Part shown: piece by piece, positions 35,825-43,076 of the stretch | Position numbering within the stretch: position 1 is the stretch's first letter | Layout of the letters: each line of letters begins with the position of its first letter | DNA from: Alteromonas macleodii ATCC 27126 | GTDB taxonomy: Bacteria > Pseudomonadota > Gammaproteobacteria > Enterobacterales > Alteromonadaceae | Direction of reading: 5' to 3' | Assembly (NCBI RefSeq): GCF_000172635.2 | Contig: NC_018632.1 | Span: forward strand, 4,216,001-4,280,000 | DNA length: 64,000 bases | Notes under the pieces: generated by a model | Seen by the model: only the letters and a program-made list of their open reading frames with translations | What the model was told of the DNA's origin: nothing | The model's database searches: none | Translations under genes and position numbers: made by a program

Positions 35825-37129
35825 ATGAATATATCCATAGTACAAGCAATGATAGATGCGATAGATAAACCCGCAATCTTCATTAACCCAAGCTACGTTA
35901 TTGAAGCTGTCAACCAGCCCTACAGAGACACCTACCCTGTGGATATAAAGCTTGGCTTTAGTACCTGCTATCAAGTCTCTCACCGCAACAGCAAACCTTG
36001 CGATAAGTGCGGCGAGCATTGCCCCATGCAAGAGAGTAAAGCCACAGGACGAGCGGCTAGCGTAGTACACGTTCATACCACCAGTGAGGGTCAAAGCTAC
36101 TGCGACATCCTCATGCGCCCGATCTTCGACGGTAGCGGAGAATTATTAGGTTTCTTGGAAATACTCGATAAGCTTTCGTTTGCCTCAAACCGACCTTCAG
36201 CAGGAAAGATGGTCGGCGAATCAGAGGTATTTAAAGCAATGCTAAACAAAATAAATCGCGCCGCTAACTCAGATATTTCAGTACTACTGTTTGGCGAAAC
36301 CGGCACGGGTAAAGAGCTGGTGTCCCAAGCACTTCACTCGAGTAGTCACCGTGCTGGCAAACCATTTGTTGTCATCGAGTGTACCGGCATGTCTGACACG
36401 CTGCTTGAAAGCGAACTATTCGGTTATGAAAAAGGGGCATTTACAGGCGCAACCACAAATAAGAAAGGGCTCGTAGAAGCAGCGGAAGGCGGCACATTGT
36501 TTTTTGATGAAGTCGGCGATATCCCACTTTCCACACAAGTAAAGCTTCTGCGGCTGTTCGAGTCTCAAACTTATCGACCTGTAGGAAGCACAGTGTCTAA
36601 AAAGGCTGATTTTCGTTTGGTGTGTGCATCACACAAAAATTTAAAGCACATGGTGGAAACGGGCGAATTCAGACAAGACCTCTACTACCGCATTGCCGGT
36701 TTTCCTATCAACCTCCCTTCTTTAAAACAAAGAAGACCAGATATAGCACTGATAGCCGCTCACTTTTTGGCAATGTCTAAAGAGAAAAAACGGTTTCATA
36801 AAAACGCGCTAGAAAAACTAACCAACTACCCGTTCCCAGGCAATATTCGCGAACTCAAAAACATTGTAGACCAAGCTATTTTACTGGCTGATGAAACCGT
36901 TATTTACGATACAGACTTACCCGAGCTCGATAACATAAGCTCTGATGCTATCAATGATGCCTCTTCATCTCACGGTAACGTTGTAACCTTAGACGAATTG
37001 GAACGCCAATACTTACGTCAGATTCACACGTCTTTTGAAGGCGATACCCAGCAACTTGCACAAGCGCTGGGAGTGAGTACCCGTACACTTTACAGAAAGC
37101 TGAAAAAAGCGGGGGTTGGAGATACGTAA
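35825..37129 (+). CDS. Sigma-54-dependent transcriptional activator with Cys-rich PAS domain
   Basis: Enhancer-binding protein of 434 residues that uses ATP to open sigma-54 RNA polymerase promoters. An N-terminal PAS-like domain (about 5-115) carries four clustered cysteines in CYQVSH...[10 protein letters not shown], suitable for a metal or haem/redox site. The AAA+ domain (about 130-370) has Walker A GETGTGKE, the sigma-54-contacting GAFTGA loop and Walker [10 protein letters not shown]. The C-terminal Fis-type helix-turn-helix is [21 protein letters not shown]. No receiver domain is present, so it is a direct sensor. Position next to cydABX and the haem protein, and the sigma-54-like sites there, suggest it adjusts respiration to oxygen or redox state. 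Confidence 0.9.
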   Translation: MNISIVQAMIDAIDKPAIFINPSYVIEAVNQPYRDTYPVDIKLGFSTCYQVSHRNSKPCDKCGEHCPMQESKATGRAASVVHVHTTSEGQSYCDILMRPIFDGSGELLGFLEILDKLSFASNRPSAGKMVGESEVFKAMLNKINRAANSDISVLLFGETGTGKELVSQALHSSSHRAGKPFVVIECTGMSDTLLESELFGYEKGAFTGATTNKKGLVEAAEGGTLFFDEVGDIPLSTQVKLLRLFESQTYRPVGSTVSKKADFRLVCASHKNLKHMVETGEFRQDLYYRIAGFPINLPSLKQRRPDIALIAAHFLAMSKEKKRFHKNALEKLTNYPFPGNIRELKNIVDQAILLADETVIYDTDLPELDNISSDAINDASSSHGNVVTLDELERQYLRQIHTSFEGDTQQLAQALGVSTRTLYRKLKKAGVGDT

Positions 37130-37197
37130 AAAATAATAGGTAGAAAAATTACCAAAACGCAGGCTATGATAAAAAGGCGCTAACCAGATAAAGAAAA

Positions 37198-37608
37198 ATG
37201 ACTTTAAGACGCCTACTTACACTAACACTTTGCCTTTGTATGCTTTTGCAAAATGCATTAGCACTTGGCCTTGCTGCCCATACTATGCAGCAAGCACGTG
37301 CGTTTGTAGGTGAAGATATTGAACTTATTTGTACTGGCAAGACCATGCGCTACATTTCAATTAGCGCCACTGAGTTTGAAGGTGAGTTCGTTTTTGTTAG
37401 CCCCGAACTGCTCAAAGCACCCGCCGAGCACGTTGACTGTACCAATGGCACGTTAGCCGACTTACCTCAGGTTGACGAGCCACTACATGCCACATTACCT
37501 TTACTATCGCTGGTTCGCTATCGCGCTTTAGTCGCGCGTTTAGCGGCTAAGCCCTTTACAGATTTTGCTTACGCGGCGCCGCTAAGTCGTGCCCCACCAC
37601 ACGCATAA
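37198..37608 (+). CDS. Small exported protein upstream of copper-type TonB receptor (DUF2946-like)
   Basis: Secreted protein of 136 residues with a signal peptide (residues 1 to about 22, ending near ALALG). Two cysteines remain in the mature part (LICTGK and VDCTNG), spaced as in small copper-associated periplasmic proteins of the DUF2946 group, whose genes often precede copper-type TonB receptors. Family assignment is tentative. It ends 71 bases before the receptor start and is very probably cotranscribed with it. Alternatives: an unrelated periplasmic chaperone for the receptor's metal. Confidence 0.65.
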   Translation: MTLRRLLTLTLCLCMLLQNALALGLAAHTMQQARAFVGEDIELICTGKTMRYISISATEFEGEFVFVSPELLKAPAEHVDCTNGTLADLPQVDEPLHATLPLLSLVRYRALVARLAAKPFTDFAYAAPLSRAPPHA

Positions 37609-37679
37609 CAACCTCCAAAACACACTGAACATGCATGCTTTCACCATGCACAACACTCGTTTTTTAAAATGGAATTGTT

Positions 37680-39797
37680 ATGAAGCAATCTATCATTGCG
37701 CTTGCCGTATTCACTGCGTGCGCGCCCGTACACATTTACGCAAACACCATCGACTTAGCCGATAACACTTCGACAGAAGTGGTCACCGTTATTGGCACAC
37801 CGCTTTCCCTTAGCACGCAAAATATCGAGCAAGAGTCTATTAGTGCTACCAGCAATATTGACGCTGACTTCGGCGATCAGCTTGCCACATTACCTGGCGT
37901 GTCGATATCCCGAAACGGCCCAGTCACTGGGCTTATTCAGTATAGAGGACTTTATGGTGACCGAGTTGGCGTAAGCATTGATGGCGTTGATATTGCTGGA
38001 GCAGGACCAAACGCCATGGACTCGCCCCTTTCTCATGTGCTGCCAGAACCAGGACTGACCGCCACCCTTTACCGGGGGATTGTGCCAGTAAGTGCAGGTG
38101 TGCAGACGCTAGGCGGAAAGCTTCGCATTCACTCTGATGCCTCAGCACTTTTTGACTTGAATACAGGCTTTAGCGGTAGCGTAAGTGCAAGCGCAATATC
38201 TCCGGGGAGCGGTCAGCAATACCAAGGCAATCTGTTTTATAAGAGTGAGCAGGCTTTTGTTAGCGGCGCCTTCACTCATCAGCAGCGCGACGAACAAGAG
38301 TCGGGAGATAACAGCGTTATACCAAACAGCCATTACCAAAGAAATGGCGGTAAGTTCAGGGCGGGCGTCGAGTGGGGCAATCACCAAGTCGATGTGAGTT
38401 ATCAGCAACTTAATACTAACGAAAGCGGCACCCCTGCTTTAGCCATGGACATTGGTTTTATTGATGCCGCTTGGTATCGACTGGGCTATCGCTATAACGC
38501 AAACGATAGGGAGTTCTTCACGTTAAGCTGGTTTGGCAACAGCAACCAACATGCCATGGACAACTTCTCACAGCGCATGGTGATGTCTGCCGACATGGCG
38601 AGAGAGAATAACGCTGATGCTATTGCTCAAGGTGTAGATGCCACCTATGTAATGCCATTTTATGAAGGTGACCTCAAACTGGGTGCCTATCTGCACCACA
38701 GCAGGAATAACTCGACCATCACCAACCCTAATAACGGCATGTTCTTCGTTGATAACTTTACCAACGTAGAAAAAGACACAGCCAGCGTATACGCAGAATG
38801 GCAGCGAGATAAAGCATCTTATTCAACAACAATTGGTACCCGGTATACACGTGTTGACATGGATGCCGGGCTAGCCGGTTCTAATATGGTTATGATGAAC
38901 CCTGCCATTGCTTCACTCGTTGATGATTTCAACGCGGCAGAACGCAGTAAGAGCTATAACATGTTAGATATTGCCGCTAGCACGCGATATCACGCCAGCG
39001 ACAATGTCGATGTTGTCCTTGGGGTATCGCAGAAAAACCGTGCCCCTACTTACTTCGAGCGCTATACGTGGCTACCTCTTGGTATTTCTGGGGGAATGGC
39101 AGACGGATTTAACTACATTGGTAACTTGGCTCTAGACAACGAAACTGCACGCCAGATAGATGTGGGTATTGATTACCGTTTCAAAAGCTGGTCAGTTTCT
39201 CCTCGTCTCTTTTATCAAGATATTGAAGACTATATTACTGGTTCTCCCAGCATGAATATGGCTGCCAATATGGTCTCTACCATGATGGCAGGCACAACAC
39301 CATTTCAATGGACTAATACAGACGCCGTAATCAAAGGGGCAGATCTGACTGTTTCGGGTAACGTGTTTGATAACGTAAGGCTTAACGCAGTAGCAAGTGT
39401 TCAGCACGGTAATCGCGACGATATCGACGATGCTTTGTTTCGTATTGCCCCCGAACAGCTCATCACTACCATTCAGTGGGACACACAGCTGCTTGATTTG
39501 CCAATGGCACTCCAATTAACGTCAGAATTGGCAGGAGCACAAAACTACGTTTCAGCGCTACAAAGTGAAAGCACTACCGCTGGATATGGATTGGTGCATA
39601 TTACGGGGCTTTTCACCCTTATAGATAATGCGCGGTCAAATCTTCAGATTACGGCCACCGTTCATAACCTATTTGATAAGCATTACGCCCCACACACAGC
39701 GGGAATTAACCGCGTGAGGAATACTGATGTTGCAGTAGGTGAGCGAATACCCGCTGCCGGACGAGAGTGGCATTTATCGCTGAGCTACAGGTTCTAA
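37680..39797 (+). CDS. TonB-dependent receptor, copper type (OprC/NosA-like)
   Basis: Outer-membrane receptor of 705 residues with signal peptide (ends near IYANT), TonB-box-like EVVTVIGTPL and plug. The plug segment RGLYGDRVGVSIDG followed by GAGPNAMDSPLSHV closely follows the RGMxGDRVxxxIDG...PNxMDPPLSY pattern of the copper receptors OprC and NosA. Methionine-rich surface stretches (MVMMNP near residue 400; MNMAANMVSTMMAG near residue 525) fit copper binding. The barrel ends LSLSYRF. The small exported protein upstream supports the copper assignment. Import of copper or a copper complex is inferred from family. Confidence 0.88.
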   Translation: MKQSIIALAVFTACAPVHIYANTIDLADNTSTEVVTVIGTPLSLSTQNIEQESISATSNIDADFGDQLATLPGVSISRNGPVTGLIQYRGLYGDRVGVSIDGVDIAGAGPNAMDSPLSHVLPEPGLTATLYRGIVPVSAGVQTLGGKLRIHSDASALFDLNTGFSGSVSASAISPGSGQQYQGNLFYKSEQAFVSGAFTHQQRDEQESGDNSVIPNSHYQRNGGKFRAGVEWGNHQVDVSYQQLNTNESGTPALAMDIGFIDAAWYRLGYRYNANDREFFTLSWFGNSNQHAMDNFSQRMVMSADMARENNADAIAQGVDATYVMPFYEGDLKLGAYLHHSRNNSTITNPNNGMFFVDNFTNVEKDTASVYAEWQRDKASYSTTIGTRYTRVDMDAGLAGSNMVMMNPAIASLVDDFNAAERSKSYNMLDIAASTRYHASDNVDVVLGVSQKNRAPTYFERYTWLPLGISGGMADGFNYIGNLALDNETARQIDVGIDYRFKSWSVSPRLFYQDIEDYITGSPSMNMAANMVSTMMAGTTPFQWTNTDAVIKGADLTVSGNVFDNVRLNAVASVQHGNRDDIDDALFRIAPEQLITTIQWDTQLLDLPMALQLTSELAGAQNYVSALQSESTTAGYGLVHITGLFTLIDNARSNLQITATVHNLFDKHYAPHTAGINRVRNTDVAVGERIPAAGREWHLSLSYRF

Positions 39798-39827
39798 CCG
39801 TTTAAAACTCAAACTCCAAAGGGCATA

Positions 39828-39864
39828 AAGATAAACCAGTGGTCTGCCTTCGCTGGTTTATCTT
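39828..39864. terminator. 12-bp stem hairpin after the copper-type receptor
   Basis: AAGATAAACCAG (39828-39839) pairs with CTGGTTTATCTT (39853-39864) around 13 bases; only short T-rich sequence follows. A weak terminator between the receptor and the convergent TauE/SafE pseudogene. Confidence 0.55.
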
Positions 39865-39952
39865 CTCTTAATGTCTGATACACATGCCGTTTTAAACGCT
39901 AGAAATGAAAACTTGTGCACTAACGTAAGTATTTTGAAGCTAAAAAGCTGTG

Positions 39953-40734
39953 TTAGATTACAGCGGGAAATAAAGCTGAGAATGCCTGCCATAAAAGGCG
40001 CAGGGCTAACAGTGTCACCACTATCTTGAACGCCAGCATAAATTTTCAGCGGGGACACGCTTTAATACCTTCAAGCCGAAAAACGTGCCGAGCGCACCAC
40101 TGGCAATCATAATAATGATAAGCCCCGCCCACTGGGCAAAGGAAAATCCTACAAAGGTAAAAACAAACGCTTTAAGGCCGTGTTGCAGTGTCATACAGCT
40201 GGCAAACGTGCCGGTTATCTGCATTTTGCTGTAATTATTTCTGTGTACAAAGGCCGCCACCAAAGGCCCTGTAGCACCTACAAACATTGAAACCAACGTG
40301 GTTACTAACCCTGCCAATGTTCTACCCGCGGGGTTCATTTCTTGTGCTTTGGGTTTACTCCCCCACACCAGAAATAAAATAAATGCGGCAACCGCAAATT
40401 GAATAATAACCAACGGCAGCTGAACCACAACAAACGAGGCCAAAAAAGCGCCAACGATTGCGCCTAAAGAAAAATACTTCAGCATATTCCAGTCGATATG
40501 CCTTGCCGTCATCAGTGCACGGTTACCGTTTGAACCAAGCTGTACTAAACCGTGAACCGGGATCAGCGCACTGACTGGCATAGTACCGGCCATTACTGCC
40601 AGTAATAAGACCCCGCCACCAATACCCAGCGTTGCTGTCATCATCGACGTAAAGAAGGAGGTAACAACAAGTACTACTGATGATGACATCGACATCGCAT
40701 CATTGGCCGTTAACCAGCTATAAAGTAACTCCAA
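39953..40734 (-). pseudogene. TauE/SafE-family permease with C-terminal frameshift
   Basis: Membrane permease of the same family as 1812-2564. The intact frame, from the TTG at 40734 (AAGGTGG ten bases upstream; in-frame ATGs at 40695 and 40689), stops early at 40021 giving 237 residues and an odd tail NLCWRSR. Adding one base in the TTTT run at 40043-40046 restores the expected last membrane helix in another frame: AEKFMLAFKIVVTLL then ALRLLWQ, ending at 39953 for a 260-residue protein of normal length. The N-terminal seven helices are intact, including GIGGGVLLL and FVGATGPLVAAF. So it is a single-base deletion in a short homopolymer: real mutation or sequencing error. The truncated form may still be partly functional. 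Confidence 0.8.
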
Positions 40735-40851
40735 GGGTCAAATTCCACCTTAATTCGTAACACAGTTTGTATGGTTTGAGTGATCATTACACCAAAACAT
40801 ATCGTTTAAATATCATACAAAATTCACGCCTAGCGCGTAAGGTTATTTATC

Positions 40852-41028
40852 ATGCCTTCTATTAGTTATTTAAACAAAGCACTTCGAATAATACGTGACA
40901 AGCAGTGTACAAAAGGCGCTAAGCTAGTTGCCAGGCAACTTCTCCGCAATAGCGGGTTCACTGATAAAGATATTTATGATTGTTTAAAGCAGGGCTCGAT
41001 TATTCGCATTACCATATTTGAAGCCTAG
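40852..41028 (+). CDS. Small hypothetical protein, 58 residues
   Basis: Not recognised. The frame runs from the ATG at 40852, with AAGG nine bases upstream, to TAG at 41028. The product is basic and probably helical (LNKALRIIRDKQCTKGAKLV) with a short hydrophobic end (GSIIRITIF) and two cysteines. It lies alone between the divergent TauE/SafE pseudogene and the leader-peptide region. A good ribosome site and ordinary codon use favour a real gene; no homologue is recalled. Confidence 0.45.
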   Translation: MPSISYLNKALRIIRDKQCTKGAKLVARQLLRNSGFTDKDIYDCLKQGSIIRITIFEA

Positions 41029-41108
41029 GGTAGCGTGAGACCTTACATCTTACACTTACCGCTTGCCCACCCACTCGCATTGGTCTAATTTCTACACCTA
41101 AAAACCCA

Positions 41109-41137
41109 TTGACTTTCTTCATTATGCACAGGATACT
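41109..41137 (+). promoter_or_regulatory. Sigma-70 promoter of the leader-peptide transcript
   Basis: TTGACT (41109-41114), 17 bases, GATACT (41132-41137). The start point would be near 41144, 38 bases before the leader ATG. The gap 41029-41355 holds only this promoter, the leader peptide and the attenuator. Confidence 0.6.
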
Positions 41138-41181
41138 CGGGTCATTAAATACTCACTAGCAGCGCACTGTTTTTAAATACT

Positions 41182-41271
41182 ATGCCTAAAAACACGAATA
41201 CACATACTGCTTACTCAGCGTCTGCGCTGATTATTATTCTCGCTATTCTAAGGAATGGGCGGGTTAGCTAG
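41182..41271 (+). CDS. Leader peptide with Ile/Leu control codons (ilv/ivb-type)
   Basis: A 29-codon frame ending in ALIIILAILRNGRVS. Seven of eight consecutive codons are Leu or Ile (CTG ATT ATT ATT CTC, then GCT, then ATT CTA), as in leader peptides of branched-chain amino acid operons such as ilvL and ivbL, where ribosome stalling senses charged tRNA levels. Its last codons hold GGCGGGTT (41258-41265), which can pair with the left arm of the downstream terminator. No clear ribosome site was found before the ATG. The downstream gene is SnoaL-like, not an ilv gene, which is unexpected. Confidence 0.6.
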   Translation: MPKNTNTHTAYSASALIIILAILRNGRVS

Positions 41272-41290
41272 TGCGTAAATAGAATTCACT

Positions 41291-41316
41291 AAACCCGCCG
41301 CAAAGGCGGGTTTTTT
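41291..41316 (+). terminator. Attenuator terminator after the leader peptide
   Basis: AAACCCGCC (41291-41299), loop GCAAA, GGCGGGTTT (41305-41313), then more T. The left arm AACCCGCC can alternatively pair with GGCGGGTT at 41258-41265 inside the leader, giving the mutually exclusive 2:3 and 3:4 hairpins of a classic attenuator. Confidence 0.75.
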
Positions 41317-41355
41317 ATTGGCTCGTCTTGCGGTAAAAATAACGGAACGACAGCC

Positions 41356-41778
41356 ATGAACAATCCAATATCTCACGTGTTACAACAGTTGCATGACGCA
41401 GTAAACCGCGGCGATCAAGACGCCTTATCCCAATGTTATGCTAGCGATGCAACAGTGGTCGCGACCCCTATGTCCAGCTCAACGCAAAACCAAGCCGCTG
41501 AAGAACATGCCACGCAGCGAGACTGCGTTGATGCCCTGCTTAAATTTCAAAAGAAATTCATGCCCGATCATTTTGTTACAACCGGAGATGAACGGGTTAT
41601 ACAAGCCGGTGACGTAGCGCTAGTCGTCGCTAAGCTTTACCTTGTTCCTAAAGCAACACCCAACGCCCTACCCTGCGAGGGTAAGCGCGCCGTTTACGTT
41701 CTGCAAAGGGATGCAAGTGGTGAATGGCGCTGTGTCATCGATAACTTCTTCGGTACTGATTTGTTAGATTTTGCGTGA
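41356..41778 (+). CDS. SnoaL/DUF4440-like NTF2-fold protein
   Basis: Cytoplasmic protein of 140 residues with an NTF2-like cone fold: the opening LQQLHDAVNRGDQDALSQCYASDATVV and closing WRCVIDNFFGTDLL are typical of SnoaL/DUF4440 proteins, which include small isomerases, hydrolases and ligand-binding proteins. Catalytic residues cannot be assigned. It directly follows the attenuator and is 144 bases upstream of the isochorismatase gene. Function unknown; a link to the isochorismatase/pirin operon is possible from position. Confidence 0.75.
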   Translation: MNNPISHVLQQLHDAVNRGDQDALSQCYASDATVVATPMSSSTQNQAAEEHATQRDCVDALLKFQKKFMPDHFVTTGDERVIQAGDVALVVAKLYLVPKATPNALPCEGKRAVYVLQRDASGEWRCVIDNFFGTDLLDFA

Positions 41779-41800
41779 TCCTCTCAAATCCAGGCATTTA

Positions 41801-41817
41801 ATTCTAAAAATTAGAAT
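41801..41817. promoter_or_regulatory. Palindrome ATTCTAA-N3-TTAGAAT upstream of the isochorismatase operon
   Basis: Perfect 7-bp arms around three A residues, about 105 bp before the isochorismatase start. It has the size of a LysR-, HxlR- or MarR-type operator. No gene for such a regulator lies next to it in the window. Confidence 0.45.
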
Positions 41818-41922
41818 AATTTGATGAATTTTTACGCATTTTAAATCAACAAAAACGAACATAAGATTTATCTCGAGGTTTACGAAGTACTCACAACAAA
41901 CTTAATCCAAGAGGAAATCACA

Positions 41923-42633
41923 ATGTTCAATATCAAAAAATCAATGGCAGCACTTGTTACTGGCTTAACCTTTCTTGTTCCTTCTGTGCAAGCGGGAGAG
42001 CCAGCCAAGAGCCTTCTGACACCCGACAACCACACGGTCATTCTTATCGACCACCAGCCTCAAATGGCGTTTGCAACACGCTCACATTCAATCGAAGATG
42101 TGCGCAACAACGTTACAGGTCTAGCAAAATCTGCAAAGGCATTTAATGTACCCACCATTCTGACAACCGTAGCTGAAAAGTCATTCAGCGGCCCGCTTTT
42201 CCCGGAATTAAAAGCAGTATTCCCCGACCAAACACCTATTGACCGCACAACGATGAACACCTGGGAAGATAAGCGAGTCACCGACAAGGTTAAGAAATTT
42301 AAAAAGAACAAAATTGTTATTGCAGCGCTTTGGACAGAAGTTTGCGGTGTAGGGCCAGTGCTGTCTGCCATTGAAGAAGGCTATGACGTGTATTTTGTAA
42401 CCGATGCGTCTGGCGGTGTATCTAAAGAAGCTCACGACATGGCGGTTCAGCGTATGATTCAGGCAGGTGCTCAACCCATTACTTGGTTACAGTACCTTCT
42501 AGAACTTCAACGTGATTGGGCTCGCACTGAAAGCTATGTGGACGTGACAAACATCGCAAAAGAACATGCTGGGGGATACGGTTTAGGCCTTATTTACGCA
42601 ACCGAAATGTTTAACGCCAAAGAAGGCCAGTAG
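41923..42633 (+). CDS. Exported isochorismatase-family hydrolase (YcaC-like)
   Basis: Cysteine hydrolase of 236 residues. The isochorismatase fold is shown by VILIDHQPQMAF (catalytic Asp), the central lysine-rich segment KNKIVIAALWTEVCGV (catalytic Cys after TEV, as in YcaC) and VYFVTDASGGVSKEAH. A signal peptide (ends near VQAG, residue 25) sends it to the periplasm, which is unusual for this mostly cytoplasmic family. AGGAG-type ribosome site upstream. First of four genes (isochorismatase, cytochrome c, amidohydrolase, pirin) in one direction with short gaps. The substrate is unknown. Confidence 0.88.
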   Translation: MFNIKKSMAALVTGLTFLVPSVQAGEPAKSLLTPDNHTVILIDHQPQMAFATRSHSIEDVRNNVTGLAKSAKAFNVPTILTTVAEKSFSGPLFPELKAVFPDQTPIDRTTMNTWEDKRVTDKVKKFKKNKIVIAALWTEVCGVGPVLSAIEEGYDVYFVTDASGGVSKEAHDMAVQRMIQAGAQPITWLQYLLELQRDWARTESYVDVTNIAKEHAGGYGLGLIYATEMFNAKEGQ

Positions 42634-42640
42634 CCTTTGA

Positions 42641-42667
42641 TGCGACAGGTCACCGTGACCTGTCGCA
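42641..42667. repeat. 27-bp near-perfect palindrome after the isochorismatase gene
   Basis: TGCGACAGGTCAC and GTGACCTGTCGCA flank a single C. There is no T-tract. It may be an mRNA hairpin tuning expression of the next three genes, or a protein site. Confidence 0.6.
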
Positions 42668-42697
42668 CTTGTATCGTTACTGCACGAGGAGTTTAAC

Positions 42698-43066
42698 ATG
42701 AGAGCTTTGCACCCACTTGTAGCACTATTGACCGCGCTTCAAATCGCAACACTTTCTTTCAGCGTTAGCGCTAATACCGATAGCGCGCAATACGAAAAAG
42801 GCCAAACACTTTCACAATACTGTATGGGGTGTCACGGTGAAACAGGCATTGCCAACATTGAAAGTAACCCTAATTTGGCAGGTCAAAACAAACCGTACCT
42901 AGTTTATGCACTTAAAGCTTATCGCGACGGCATCAGGAAAGGCGGTATGGCCAGCATCATGCGCCCCAATGCATCAGGGCTTAGCGATGACGATATTGAC
43001 GCCCTAGCCACTTATTTTGCAGCCCAGTCAGGTAAACAAACCACTAGCCAAAGCAGCAATAACTAG
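42698..43066 (+). CDS. Periplasmic cytochrome c (class I, c4/c5-like)
   Basis: Electron carrier of 122 residues with a signal peptide (ends near VSANT) and one haem site CMGCH (about residue 47). The following NLAGQNKPYLVYALKAYRDG and MASIMRPNASGLSDDDIDALATYFA are typical of the c4/c553 group, with methionine ligands available in GGMASIM. AGGAG is before the start. It ends ten bases before the amidohydrolase start, so it is operonic. It may accept electrons from an oxidation in the periplasm by a partner not identified here. Confidence 0.9.
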   Translation: MRALHPLVALLTALQIATLSFSVSANTDSAQYEKGQTLSQYCMGCHGETGIANIESNPNLAGQNKPYLVYALKAYRDGIRKGGMASIMRPNASGLSDDDIDALATYFAAQSGKQTTSQSSNN

Positions 43067-43076
43067 GAGCTATCCC

